Positions 28,868 to 37,793 of a DNA stretch of 64,000 nt are shown here, one piece after another (the first letter of the stretch is position 1; each line of letters opens with the position of its first letter). The stretch covers positions 186,001 to 250,000 of the forward strand of contig CBDCME010000073.1 in assembly GCA_965218865.1 (NCBI GenBank), given 5' to 3'. The stretch comes from CBDCME01 sp965218865. GTDB lineage: Bacteria > Pseudomonadota > Alphaproteobacteria > JAAXGF01. The position numbers and the translations under genes were made by a program. The notes under the pieces were generated by a model, which was not told the origin of the DNA, did no database searches, and worked only from the letters and a program-made list of their open reading frames with translations.

Positions 28868-29852
28868 GCCGGGCCGAGAGAATGGCGCTGGTTGATCGTT
28901 GCCGGGGCGAGGTTTCGCTCACCCGTCAATGCCGGCTTTTGGCGCTGAGCCGCTCCTCGGTGTATTACCGTCCCGTACCGGTGGCGGCTGAGGAATTGGC
29001 CCTGATGAGCTTGATCGACCGGCAGTATCTCAAGACGCCGTTTTATGGTTCGCGCCGGATGACGGCATGGCTGAAGCGCGAGGGCCACGCGGTCAATCGC
29101 AAGCGGGTCCGGCGCCTGATGCGGCGGTTGGGCCTCGAGGCCATCTACCGGAAGCCTAATACGAGCAAGCCGGCAGCCGGGAACAAGGTCTATCCCTACC
29201 TTTTGCGCGGCTTGGCCATCGATCGAGTGAACCAGGTCTGGTGCGCGGACATCACCTACATTCCCATGGCGCGGGGTTTTCTTTACCTCGTCGCGATCAT
29301 GGACTGGGTTAGCCGATACGTGCTGGCCTGGCGGCTGTCCAACAGTCTGGACGCCGACTTTTGCGTCGACGCCTTTGAAGGAGCCCTGGCTCGTTTCGAC
29401 GAGCCGGAGATATTCAACACCGATCAAGGATGTCAGTTCACGAGCACGGCTTTTACTGGGGTGCTAGAAAACCACGATATCCGGATCAGCATGGACGGCA
29501 AGGGCCGCTGTATGGACAATATCTTCGTTGAGCGCCTGTGGCGCTCACTCAAATACGAGGAGGTCTACCTGAAGGCCTATGACGACGGGACCGAGGCCCG
29601 AGCCGGGAGTGGCTCAGTTTCTACAATGACCGGCGGCTCCACCAAGCCCTTGGGTACCGGACACCGGGCGAAATTTTCGGCGGCAGGGCTGTGGATTTGA
29701 TGGATAACACTTCCGTGTTACCCACAACCCCACAGCCGCAACAACAGCTGCAACCTTTTTCGATGCGTGGGATTGGAATGACGGCATCGACGGCCATACC
29801 ACACTCCCCACGCGCAGAGCACGGAGCACACATCAGCGGGAGTCTAACTTAA
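28864..29852 (+). pseudogene. IS3-family transposase OrfB (integrase core), frameshifted near its end
   Basis: The rve-type DDE protein has DQVWCADITYIPMARGFLYLVA-like Asp, IFNTDQGCQFTS (Asp) and GRCMDNIFVERLWRSLKYEE (Glu). Near 29608 the sequence CCGGGAGTGGCTC has lost or gained bases. WLSFYNDRRLHQALGYRTPG therefore falls into another frame that runs to 29852. All three catalytic residues precede the shift. Confidence 0.85.
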
Positions 29853-29995
29853 AAAGGCCGCGACCCTGTCCAAAGGATGGGGTCCACCTCACTCTCGCAC
29901 TTGTCGACGAGATCATTCCCTCTTTTCCACGCGGCCTCCGCAGGCAATATCTGCATCGCAACCGTTAACGCCACCAAGAGCATCAACTTTTTCAT
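29849..29995 (-). pseudogene. N-terminal fragment of a small exported Rap1a/Tai-like protein, copy 1
   Basis: MKKLMLLVALTVAMQILPAE is a signal peptide, preceded by GGGAGGGG. KRGNDLVDKCESE follows, which resembles the opening of Rap1a/Tai-domain proteins. The IS3 right end cuts the gene after about 36 codons. The same fragment is repeated at 30593-30718. The assignment from so few residues is tentative. Confidence 0.45.
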
Positions 29996-30361
29996 GCCTA
30001 CCCCTCCCTGAGTGATGGTTCCGGCCTGATTCACGGTTATCCGGTCGATTTCGTGCCAGAGCGCATCGCTGAAGTACGTCCGGCAACGCCTCCCATTCCT
30101 CAATCTGCGAGACCCTCCGAATCTTCTCCCAAATTGTTAGCCCGGTGTTAGCCAGAGCACAATTTTTCAATGCGATGGCGCCACCGTGGCTCCAACCTGA
30201 CGGCCAAAAAGAGGCATTACAGGCCTGTTATTACTGGAAATAATTTCTTTGAACGCCGCGATCTGCGCGGGGGAGACCGTCACCGAGTCCCGGATCACGA
30301 ACCAGGAAACGCCTTCCGAGCAGGGCGGTGTCGTCAGCGATCCGGTATAGCGGTAGGCATG
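29879..30361. repeat. direct repeat copy 1 (carries carbonic anhydrase 3' end)
   Basis: Nearly identical to 30602-31059. It starts inside the IS3 terminal repeat (GGGGTCCACCTCACTCTCGC) and ends at GGTAGGCAT within the carbonic anhydrase gene. It contains one extra 24-bp block near 30050-30073 (CGTGCCAGAGCGCATCGCTG...) that is identical to an internal stretch of the ISAs1 element at about 49771-49795. Confidence 0.9.
30167..30361 (-). pseudogene. carbonic anhydrase C-terminal fragment (duplicate)
   Basis: Encodes YRYTGSLTTPPCSEGVSWFV to the stop ...GATVAPSH, identical to the end of the gene at 30866. Its upstream side is fused to the start of the ISAs1 transposase gene, producing a chimeric open frame to 30523 that is unlikely to be meaningful. 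Confidence 0.85.
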
Positions 30362-30601
30362 GCGCAGGCCCTTGCCGATGACGCCGTGGAACGCCAGGTA
30401 GTGGTGCTGCTCCACCAACCGGTCCCAGCGCCGGTGCTCCTGCGCGCCCCAGGTCGGACGCACCGTGACCGCGCGCAAATCAATGGACGAATCCGAGACC
30501 GGCAGCGTCGCCATGACCGGCACACTGCCACACCGAGAATGAAATGGCCAGCGCCGCGATCACCTCACCCTGATCACTGGGCGGACAAAAAACTAGCCCT
30601 G
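30360..30601 (-). mobile_element. ISAs1-family element, right-end remnant
   Basis: Matches 50938-51180, including the transposase start (MPVMATLPVSDSSIDLRAVT) and the terminal repeat AAAAAACTAGCCCTG. The rest of the element is absent. It separates the two direct repeats. Confidence 0.88.
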
Positions 30602-30718
30602 GGGGTCCACCTCACTCTCGCACTTGTCGACGAGATCATTCCCTCTTTTCCACGCGGCCTCCGCAGGCAATATCTGCATCGCAACCGTTAACGCCACCAA
30701 GAGCATCAACTTTTTCAT
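30593..30718 (-). pseudogene. N-terminal fragment of Rap1a/Tai-like exported protein, copy 2
   Basis: Same 36-codon signal-peptide fragment as 29849-29995, here ending KCESEVDPQG at a stop supplied by the ISAs1/IS3 junction. The remaining gene is not in the window. Confidence 0.45.
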
Positions 30719-31059
30719 GCCTACCCCTCCCTGAGTGATGGTTCCGGCCTGATTCACGGTTATCCGGTCGATTTACGTCCGGCAACGCCTCCCATTCCTC
30801 AATCTGCGAGACCCTCCGAATCTTCTCCCAAATTGTTAGCCCGGTGTTAGCCAGAGCACAATTTTTCAATGCGATGGCGCCACCGTGGCTCCAACCTGAC
30901 GGCCAAAAAGAGGCATTACAGGCCTGTTATTACTGGAAATAATTTCTTTGAACGCCGCGATCTGCGCGGGGGAGACCGTCACCGAGTCCCGGATCACGAA
31001 CCAGGAAACGCCTTCCGAGCAGGGCGGTGTCGTCAGCGATCCGGTATAGCGGTAGGCAT
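30602..31059. repeat. direct repeat copy 2 (carries carbonic anhydrase 3' end)
   Basis: The 458-bp partner of 29879-30361, without the 24-bp ISAs1-derived block. It is continuous with the rest of the carbonic anhydrase gene, so it is the original locus. Confidence 0.9.
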
Positions 31060-31621
31060 CGAGTGATCCCGGGAGCAGGTCTGCGGGGTTGACCGAGACC
31101 TGGTCGATCCGCGCTTCACCCTCTTACGCGAGGAGGTGGTCCCAAACCGGTTGCAAGGGGCCGTTGGCGGCGCCCTTCTTCATCAAGACACCGACGACGG
31201 CGAGTTTTCCGTCCCAGGATTTGTGGACGAAATGGGCGTCGTAATGACGACCCTTGACGGTGTGCTCGCTGGGACCGTGAAAATGGAACTGCAGGAGTTT
31301 GTACCATTTGCCGCCGAGCTTGGCCTGATTTTCGCCGGAGACGTTGACTTGCAGCGTGTGTCCGTTGTTGACGATCACCAGCGGGGTTTCCTCGTACTCG
31401 ACCGAAACCAGATTGGCGACCGGAACCGCGGGGTAGTCGACGTCGATCGGCGACTGGGAACGGCCGCTTCCACAGAGAGCGAACTCGGGGGATATGCCGC
31501 CCCAATGTTGGGGACCGCTCTCGCCTTCGTAGGACCAATGCACGTGCTCGGGGTGCGTACACGCGGCACCGAGGCCACTCAAAACGATGCACAGGCACGG
31601 AATCGCGAAACGTCTCGTCAT
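30866..31621 (-). pseudogene. alpha-type carbonic anhydrase, exported, with one in-frame TAA
   Basis: Alpha carbonic anhydrase hydrates CO2 to bicarbonate in the periplasm. The start MTRRFAIPCLCIVLSGLGAA plus Cys is a lipoprotein-type signal. The family core follows: HWSYEGESGPQHWG, SQSPIDVDYPA, zinc-ligand region LLQFHFHGPSEH and YDAHFVHKSWDGKLAVVGVL. Codon 166 is TAA (31124-31126). The same frame continues EGEARIDQVSVNPADLLPGS, YRYTGSLTTPPCSEGVSWFV to a TGA at 30866, giving 251 codons. A single CAA-to-TAA change would explain it. The last third is duplicated at 30167. Confidence 0.88.
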
Positions 31622-31653
31622 GGAAGTCCTCTCTGCCCGATTGGGCGGGTAAG

Positions 31654-32487
31654 TCAATAGCGTCCAATAATGGCTCCATACGCGAGGCGAAACTTTCGCC
31701 CGACGCCGGTGAACTCGAGCCGCGGATCGAAAATATTGAACTCGGCCCGACGAATGCGCGCCAGATCGCACTCGCTCAGTCGGCCCGGCAACAAGGCGGA
31801 AATGGCCGTCTTGGGAACCCGGCCGCGCAACCCACGGGCCGTCTCCAAATGTCGCGTTGCCGACTCCATTACCGCGCGCACCACCCGACGTAAACCATTT
31901 TTCGTTCGCAGCCGATAGACATCATCGTCGCTGACCCCATGCGCGTTCATGAGATCCCTCGGCAGGAAGATCCTTCCGGCGCGGGCGTGAATTGGCGCCG
32001 AACGCAACACCCCGCTCAGGGACCAGGCGACGCCGACGTGACGACCGGCCTCGCGCGCCGCCTCGGCGCCGACCCCGACCGCCTCCAAGGCCAGAAGTAC
32101 CAGCGACGCCGAGGTCCGTTCGGCGCGGGCCTCGAGCGCTTCGATGGATGCCGGCGGCGTCTCGTCGAGGTCGTGTTCCCGACCGTCGATCATATCGTCG
32201 AGGCGAGAGCGGCTCAGCTCGGCCCCGGAAACCGCCTCGGCGAGAGCCGCGGCGACGGGATGGTCCGCGACCCTTCCGGCAAAAATTCCGGCGACCGAAT
32301 CACGCCACCACTGCAGACGCATCCGGCCCAACGCCGCCTCGCGGACCCGTATTTTCGCGATCTCCAGGTTGAACGCGTACAGGGCGTAAAGGGCCTCCCG
32401 ACTCGCCGCCGGGGCGAACAGCGCGCAAAGGAATCGGTCCGGATCGGACCGGCGGACAAGCTCCGCGCAATACGAAAGGCGTGTCAT
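31654..32487 (-). CDS. squalene/phytoene synthase-family protein (NDUFAF6-like)
   Basis: 277 residues, MTRLSYCAELVRRSDPDRFL. The isoprenyl-synthase fold is visible: YALYAFNLEIAKIRVREAAL, LGRMRLQWWRDSV and LDDMIDGREHDLDE (first Asp-rich motif, partial). No second Asp-rich motif is seen. Homologues beside secDF in alphaproteobacteria resemble the complex I assembly factor NDUFAF6 rather than true squalene synthase. The frame is intact. A neighbouring Mth938-like gene (NDUFAF3 homologue) fits a complex I assembly role, which is inference. Confidence 0.82.
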   Translation of the reverse strand: MTRLSYCAELVRRSDPDRFLCALFAPAASREALYALYAFNLEIAKIRVREAALGRMRLQWWRDSVAGIFAGRVADHPVAAALAEAVSGAELSRSRLDDMIDGREHDLDETPPASIEALEARAERTSASLVLLALEAVGVGAEAAREAGRHVGVAWSLSGVLRSAPIHARAGRIFLPRDLMNAHGVSDDDVYRLRTKNGLRRVVRAVMESATRHLETARGLRGRVPKTAISALLPGRLSECDLARIRRAEFNIFDPRLEFTGVGRKFRLAYGAIIGRY

Positions 32488-32647
32488 TATTGCCGTGAGT
32501 TGGCGATTAAGCCCACGCCGATCGATAATACTGAAATTTTATGTAGATAATTTTTTCCTCGAATACGTTGAACCGCGTAGACTTCGAACTATACTTATGC
32601 CTATTCTCAAGGTAATCCAGCCTCGGAGGCGTGAAAGGGAAATCGAT

Positions 32648-33274
32648 ATGGGCAAGATGCTCGAGTCGCTTCAGTCCACCATCCTGGCGGCGATTTTCGT
32701 CACTGTGGTGATGATATTTCTTGTCGGTTCCGTCGATCAGTACGAATTGTATAATGACAACGGGTGGTTCAACTTTCTGTTTCGCTGGTTGCATGTCCTC
32801 AGCGGCGTAATGTGGATCGGCTTGTTGTGGTACTTCAATTTTGTCCAGATCCCAACGATGCCGGCGATTCCGGACGCCCAAAAACCGGCGATCGGCCAGC
32901 ATATCGCGCCGGTGGCACTATTCTGGTTCCGCTGGGCCGCGATGGCCACCATCGTCACCGGCGTGATTCTTGCCGGCCTCAACGGTTATCTCGTCGAAGC
33001 GGCCAGCCTCGGGTACGTCGGTGGACTGGACGACGGCGATGCCGGGTATACCGCCATCGGCGTCGGCATGTGGTTGGGCGCGATCATGTGGTTCAACGTC
33101 TGGTTCGTGATTTGGCCAAACCAGAAAATCGCCTTGGGCATGGTCAAAGCGTCGGCGAAGCAAAAAAAGGCTGCTGCCCGAACCGCGATGATCTTTTCTC
33201 GTACCAACACGTTACTTTCGGTTCCCATGCTTTACGCGATGGTATCGGCCCAGAGCTTGTACAGAATCTCGTGA
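32648..33274 (+). CDS. membrane protein with urate oxidase N-terminal (PuuD-like) domain
   Basis: 208 residues from MGKMLESLQSTILAAIFVTV, with GAAAGGGAAA upstream. About five hydrophobic segments are present. Signatures: WFNFLFRWLHVLSGVMWIGL, WYFNFVQIP, FWFRWAAMATIVTGVI and WPNQKIALGMVKA. The family (PF06181) is the membrane domain of a urate-oxidising system. Stand-alone members like this are common and of unknown role. It lacks the cytochrome-c domain of full PuuD. It is transcribed against its neighbours and followed by a clear terminator. Confidence 0.8.
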   Translation: MGKMLESLQSTILAAIFVTVVMIFLVGSVDQYELYNDNGWFNFLFRWLHVLSGVMWIGLLWYFNFVQIPTMPAIPDAQKPAIGQHIAPVALFWFRWAAMATIVTGVILAGLNGYLVEAASLGYVGGLDDGDAGYTAIGVGMWLGAIMWFNVWFVIWPNQKIALGMVKASAKQKKAAARTAMIFSRTNTLLSVPMLYAMVSAQSLYRIS

Positions 33275-33309
33275 ACATCGCTCTTCGCGCACAAGCAAGG
33301 TTTGAGTTG

Positions 33310-33340
33310 GCGGGGCCATTCGGGCCCCGCTTCCTTTTTG
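33310..33340 (+). terminator. Rho-independent terminator after PuuD-like gene
   Basis: The stem GCGGGGCC / GGCCCCGC has a short loop and is followed by TTCCTTTTT, 36 bp after the stop codon. Confidence 0.8.
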
Positions 33341-33366
33341 GCTTGACGATCGTCCGACAAGCGCCG

Positions 33367-33735
33367 TCAGACGGCGATCAGGGCGGCGGCGACCCGGCGT
33401 TCCTCTGAAACGAGAACGTTGAAGGTCCGGCAGGCGGCGCCGGTATCCATCGCCTCGACGATTATTCCGGCCTCGCGCAATTTCTTCCGGAGCGTCCATG
33501 CTTCCGCGGGTACCCCGCGGCCACATCCCAGGATCACGATCTCGAAGGAAACATCTTCCGATCGCAGGGGGGTGAACGAGTCGATCATCACCTCTCCCAG
33601 GCGCGTTACCGGCCAACGAACGACACGATCGAGGAATATGAGAACCGAGCCCTCATAGCGCACACCGGCGATCCGAAACCCGCGATCGCCGTACGTTTGC
33701 ACGGCGTTCGGCGCGGCGAAAAGGAGAGACTTCAC
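33367..33735 (-). CDS. Mth938-like (DUF498) protein, NDUFAF3 homologue
   Basis: 122 residues from a GTG start (KSLLFAAPNAVQTYGDRGFR). Family motifs: VRYEGSVLIFLDRVVRWPV, FEIVILGCGRGV and AGIIVEAMDTGAACRTFNVL. Homologues are linked to secDF in alphaproteobacteria and to complex I assembly in mitochondria. It starts 24 bp after secF and is probably co-transcribed with it. Confidence 0.88.
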   Translation of the reverse strand: MKSLLFAAPNAVQTYGDRGFRIAGVRYEGSVLIFLDRVVRWPVTRLGEVMIDSFTPLRSEDVSFEIVILGCGRGVPAEAWTLRKKLREAGIIVEAMDTGAACRTFNVLVSEERRVAAALIAV

Positions 33736-33758
33736 GGGGCCACCCACGCTCGCGGACC

Positions 33759-34715
33759 TTATTTGCCCGTGGCCGATTTTTCCTCGCCGCCGGCCGCCGG
33801 GAGCACTGCCTCGCGGCCACGTGGTCGCACGTACATCAACATTGGGGCAGCGACGAAAATCGACGAGTAGGTCCCGACGATGACGCCCCACATCATGGCC
33901 AGGACGAAGCCGGAAATCACCTGGCCGCCGAAGACAAAAAGCGCGAATAGGGCCAACAAGGTCGTCAACGAGGTCATGGTCGTGCGGGAGAGAGTCTCGT
34001 TGAGACTGAGGTCCAACAACGCCGACATATCCAGGGTCTTGTATTTGCGCAGGTTTTCGCGCACCCGGTCGTATACGACGACCGTATCGTTGATCGAATA
34101 ACCGAGGATCGTCAGGATGGCGGCTATACTCGCCAAGTTGAATTCGAGGCCGCTCAAGGCGAACATACCGACGGTCAAGGTGACGTCGTGAACGAGCGCC
34201 ACGACGGCGCCGAGGCTGAATTGCCACTCGAAGCGGAGCCAGATGTACACGAGCATCGCGAAAATCGCCGATACGACGGCGATCACACCGTTGGTCACGA
34301 GTTCGCCACTCACCTTGGGGCCGACGAATTCGACCCTGCGGTAGCTTATTTCACCGGCGCCCAGGCCGGCCAACGCTTCCTTGACCCGCGCCACGGCTTG
34401 GGTCTGCGCTTCCTCCCCTCCCGGCTGACGTTCGACCCGGATGAGGAAGTCGTCCTTCGCCCCGAATTCCTGCAACGCGACCTCACCCAATCCCAGGCTC
34501 CCGAGGGCCCCACGCATGGCCCCCAATTCAGCCGGGCCGGAGGTCTTGATCTCGATCAAGATTCCACCCTGGAAGTCGATGCCGAAATTCAGACCGCGGA
34601 CAAAGAACAGGCCCACCGAGACGAGCATGAGCACCAGGGAAAAGACGCCGAATATCTGTCTGAAGCGCAAAAAGCCGATGCGCGTGCCGCGAGGTATCAG
34701 TCGCAATGGCCTCAT
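33759..34715 (-). CDS. secF: protein translocase subunit SecF
   Basis: Part of SecDF, which uses the proton gradient to pull exported proteins across the inner membrane. 318 residues, with N-terminal membrane helix FGVFSLVLMLVSVGLFFVRG, periplasmic GIDFQGGILIEIKTS, and a C-terminal bundle with LGYSINDTVVVYDRVRENLR and LSLNETLSRTTMTSLTTLLA. It follows secD by 10 bp. Confidence 0.96.
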   Translation of the reverse strand: MRPLRLIPRGTRIGFLRFRQIFGVFSLVLMLVSVGLFFVRGLNFGIDFQGGILIEIKTSGPAELGAMRGALGSLGLGEVALQEFGAKDDFLIRVERQPGGEEAQTQAVARVKEALAGLGAGEISYRRVEFVGPKVSGELVTNGVIAVVSAIFAMLVYIWLRFEWQFSLGAVVALVHDVTLTVGMFALSGLEFNLASIAAILTILGYSINDTVVVYDRVRENLRKYKTLDMSALLDLSLNETLSRTTMTSLTTLLALFALFVFGGQVISGFVLAMMWGVIVGTYSSIFVAAPMLMYVRPRGREAVLPAAGGEEKSATGK

Positions 34716-34725
34716 CGCGCGCTCC

Positions 34726-36300
34726 TTAGATAGGCAGGGCCTTCGGCCGCCAACGTTTGAGCCAAAGGACGATCACCATCCGCGTCACCATCACCGCGCT
34801 GAACATCGAGGTGCAAATTCCGATCGCGAGAGTGACACCAAAGCCCTTGACCGGACCCGAGCCGAGCCCGAACAAAAGAACCGCCGCGATCAAGGTCGTC
34901 ACATTCGAGTCGATAATCGTCGTCAAGGCCCGCTGATAACCGGCGTCGACCGACGAGAAGGCCGTTCGGCCATTGGCGATTTCCTCGCGGATACGCTCGA
35001 AAACGAGCACGTTCGCATCCACGGCCATGCCAATGGTAAGGACAATCCCGGCGATTCCGGGCAGCGTCAAGGTCGCCTGGAACAATGACAAGACACCGAC
35101 AATCAGAACGATGTTGATGAGGAGGGCGACGTCGGCGACCAGTCCAAACAATCCATAGGTGACGATCATGAACACGAGGACGGCGAACAAGCCGATCATG
35201 GCGGCTATTTTTCCGGCCCGGACCGAATCCGCCCCCAGACCGGGACCGACGCTGCGTTCCTCCAGAACCGTTAGCGGCGCCGGCAAGGCGCCGGCGCGCA
35301 ATAGGAGCGCGAGATCGGCGGCCGCAGTGACCGTGAAATTGCCCTCGATGATGCCACTGCCCCCCGTGATCGGCGAACGAATGACGGGGGCGCTGATAAC
35401 CTTCCTGTCGAGAACGATGGCGAGCCGGCGATTGACGTTCTTGACCGTCACGTCTCCGAACTTGCGCCCACCGACACCGTCGAAGCGAAAATTGACCACC
35501 GGCTGGTTGTCCTGGTAGGTAGGCTGGGCATCAACCAAACGGTCGCCGCTCACGGAAACGCGTTTGCGGACCACGTACTGCGTCCCCGGAGCGACATTGT
35601 CGTTGGCGGGGTCGGCGTCGAGAAGCATCGAACCCGGCGGTAGCCGGCCTTTCCTGGCGTCGGCGACCGTGGTTCCTTCGTCGATCAGATGAAACGTCAA
35701 CTTCGCCGTTGTGCCCAAAAGATTCTTGATCCGGTCGGGATCGTCGATTCCCGGGAGCTGGACCAGGATGCGCTCCGGCCCCTGGCGTTGAATGGTCGGC
35801 TCCTTGGTCCCATGTTGATCGATCCGGCGGCGGACGATTTCAAGCGATTGGTCCACGGCCGCGTCGCGGATCGCCTGTATCGCCAATTCACTCAAAATGA
35901 TCGAAATCGTCCCGTCGGGCGCGGCCGAAATCTCCGCCTCGGAGTCGATATCGGCGAGGAGCTCCCGGGCCCGCTCGACGTCGGCCGGATCCTTGGGACG
36001 CACGGTGACCGAGTTGCCAACGACTCCTGGCGGAGAATATTTCATTTTTCCGCGCAAACGTATGCGGGTTTCGTCGACCAGGGCGGTCAGACGTTCCTTG
36101 AGGACGACGTCGCTCTTCACCTCGAGCAAGAGATGCGAACCACCCTGGAGATCCAGACCCAACTCGATCTGCTGACGCGGCAACCAGCGCGGCAGCGCGT
36201 CGGACTGATTCTGGGATAAGATATTGGGAGCGGCAAGGACGAAACCCAATCCGCAAACCAGAAGAATCAGGGTTATTTTCCAGCGCGGGAAATAAAGCAT
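34726..36300 (-). CDS. secD: protein translocase subunit SecD
   Basis: 524 residues. The N-terminal helix (WKITLILLVCGLGFVLAAPN) is followed by LGLDLQGGSHLLLEV, the large periplasmic P1 domain, and six C-terminal helices with GMAVDANVLVFERIREEIAN and DSNVTTLIAAVLLFGLGSGP. Acts with SecF in export. The frame is intact. yajC lies 37 bp upstream in the same direction. Confidence 0.97.
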   Translation of the reverse strand: MLYFPRWKITLILLVCGLGFVLAAPNILSQNQSDALPRWLPRQQIELGLDLQGGSHLLLEVKSDVVLKERLTALVDETRIRLRGKMKYSPPGVVGNSVTVRPKDPADVERARELLADIDSEAEISAAPDGTISIILSELAIQAIRDAAVDQSLEIVRRRIDQHGTKEPTIQRQGPERILVQLPGIDDPDRIKNLLGTTAKLTFHLIDEGTTVADARKGRLPPGSMLLDADPANDNVAPGTQYVVRKRVSVSGDRLVDAQPTYQDNQPVVNFRFDGVGGRKFGDVTVKNVNRRLAIVLDRKVISAPVIRSPITGGSGIIEGNFTVTAAADLALLLRAGALPAPLTVLEERSVGPGLGADSVRAGKIAAMIGLFAVLVFMIVTYGLFGLVADVALLINIVLIVGVLSLFQATLTLPGIAGIVLTIGMAVDANVLVFERIREEIANGRTAFSSVDAGYQRALTTIIDSNVTTLIAAVLLFGLGSGPVKGFGVTLAIGICTSMFSAVMVTRMVIVLWLKRWRPKALPI

Positions 36301-36337
36301 CGGCCCTTAATCGCGCTTCACACCGATTTTGACAGGC

Positions 36338-36730
36338 CTATTTACGATCGCCTCCCTTACCCGATTTGCCCTCGTTGCGGCCCTTGTCATTCGCCGCGGC
36401 CCGCGTCACCACGGGTTCGCCCTGGCCAACGAGTTCACTGACAGTCGTTCGGTTGAGGCGCACCTTGACCTCCGGCGCGATCTCGACGATCAGGATGTCG
36501 TCCCCTTCGACGCGGACGACCCGACCGAGAATTCCCCCTCCCGTGATGATCCGGTTGCCACGTCGGAGGTTGGTCTGCATATCCTTGACTTTTTCCAACC
36601 GTTTTTGCTGCGGACGAATCAAAAGGAAGTAAAAAACGCAAAAAATCACAATCAATACAACGAAAAAACCTATGTCGAACCCCCCGGCGGGGGCCGATTC
36701 TTGCGCGAATGCCGGTGCGATGAGCATCAC
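36338..36730 (-). CDS. yajC: preprotein translocase subunit YajC
   Basis: A small membrane partner of SecDF. 130 residues: helix IGFFVVLIVIFCVFYFLLIR followed by PQQKRLEKVKDMQTNLRRGN, RIITGGGILGRVV and a basic tail GRNEGKSGKGGDRK. First gene of the yajC-secD-secF run, divergent from the DUF815 gene. Confidence 0.95.
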   Translation of the reverse strand: MMLIAPAFAQESAPAGGFDIGFFVVLIVIFCVFYFLLIRPQQKRLEKVKDMQTNLRRGNRIITGGGILGRVVRVEGDDILIVEIAPEVKVRLNRTTVSELVGQGEPVVTRAAANDKGRNEGKSGKGGDRK

Positions 36731-36887
36731 CTATCCTCCAATCCCTCGAATGGGCCGGACTATACCGCCGGACAACGGTTTTGCAAACAGCGGCGGGCGC
36801 CGGATCGGGGTCGGTGGGATAACGCCGTTGACCGGTGGGACCAGCGTGGTACGGTTTCACCCCCAGCCCGGCGCCACCCTTACGACG

Positions 36888-37763
36888 ATGCCCGATCCAT
36901 CGCTCGAACCCATTCTCCTCCGCATCGCCGAGGCTCTTGAACGGCTCGCGCCGCGACCCACGAACCCCACCGATCTGAACGCGGCGGACGCCTTTGTGTG
37001 GCGCGCGGAGCGTTTGGATTTCGAGGCGGTCGTGAGGGTCAACGCGGTGGACATCGGCCTTCTGAAGGGGATCGATCGGGCCCGCGACCGGCTCCTCGAG
37101 AACACCCGCCGATTCGCCGCCGGCCTGGCCGCCAACAACGCGCTCTTGTGGGGCGCCCGCGGGATGGGCAAGATCTCGTTGGTTAAGGCGGTCCACGCGA
37201 CCGTCAACGAGGGCTGCGACGAAGGCGTCGTACTGATCGAAATCCACCGCGAGGACGTCGCCACCCTGCCCTACCTCCTGGCGAGTTTACGCGCGACCCC
37301 GCGACGCTGCATCATATTCTGCGACGACCTCTCCTTCGAGGATGGCGACGGCGGGTACAAATCCCTCAAGGCCCTGCTGGAAGGCGGGATCGAGGGACGC
37401 CCCGAAAATACCCTATTCTACGCCACCTCGAATCGGCGCCATCTGATATCCCGCGAGATGATCGAAAACGAAAGCTCGACCGCGATTCACCCCGCTGAAT
37501 CGGTGGAAGAAAAGGTTTCCCTATCCGACCGTTTCGGGTTGTGGATTGAATTTTACACCTGCGACCAGCCAACTTATCTGGAAATGGTCGAGGCCTATGC
37601 CACGGCCCACGGACTGACAATGGCACCCTCGGATCTCCACCGAGAAGCGATCGAATGGTCCCTGGCCCGCGGCGCCCGCTCTGGCCGCGTGGCCTGGCAA
37701 TTCACCCAGGAACTCGCCGGCCGCCTGGGGAAGGAACACCCGCGAGAGGGCCGATCTCAATAA
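36888..37763 (+). CDS. DUF815 AAA-type ATP-binding protein
   Basis: 291 residues, MPDPSLEPILLRIAEALERL. DUF815 landmarks: FVWRAERLDFEAVVRVNAVD, LLKGIDRARDRLLENTRRFA, Walker B-like CIIFCDDLSFEDGD, LKALLEGGIEGRPENTLFYA-like sensor region, and LSDRFGLWIEFYTCDQPTYL. The Walker A reads GARGMGKIS, where the expected Ser/Thr directly after the Lys is Ile. That could weaken nucleotide binding. The biological role of DUF815 proteins is not established. An alternative start lies upstream at 36672. Confidence 0.88.
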   Translation: MPDPSLEPILLRIAEALERLAPRPTNPTDLNAADAFVWRAERLDFEAVVRVNAVDIGLLKGIDRARDRLLENTRRFAAGLAANNALLWGARGMGKISLVKAVHATVNEGCDEGVVLIEIHREDVATLPYLLASLRATPRRCIIFCDDLSFEDGDGGYKSLKALLEGGIEGRPENTLFYATSNRRHLISREMIENESSTAIHPAESVEEKVSLSDRFGLWIEFYTCDQPTYLEMVEAYATAHGLTMAPSDLHREAIEWSLARGARSGRVAWQFTQELAGRLGKEHPREGRSQ

Positions 37764-37793
37764 CATCAGCATGCGGCCAATGCTGATTTCAGA

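Larger units (their letters stand above)
27345..29891 (+). mobile_element. IS3-family element containing a nested IS630-type element
   Basis: The left end TGAGGTGGACCCCGAAAACT and the right end ATGGGGTCCACCTCA are inverted. It overlaps the TGA stop of the split membrane gene. No target duplication is evident (GTC / CTC). Without the nested element (27407-28564) the IS3 would be about 1.39 kb, a normal size. Confidence 0.88.

Noticed and set aside
30167..30523. Chimeric open frame joining ISAs1 transposase start to carbonic anhydrase end
   Set aside because: Created by the rearrangement. Neither half contains a complete domain, so a functional fusion is not credible.
31654..32487. Carotenoid or hopanoid biosynthesis role for the squalene/phytoene-synthase-like gene
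   Set aside because: No second Asp-rich motif and no partner genes (hpnC/E, shc, crt). The secDF/Mth938 context fits the NDUFAF6-like group better.
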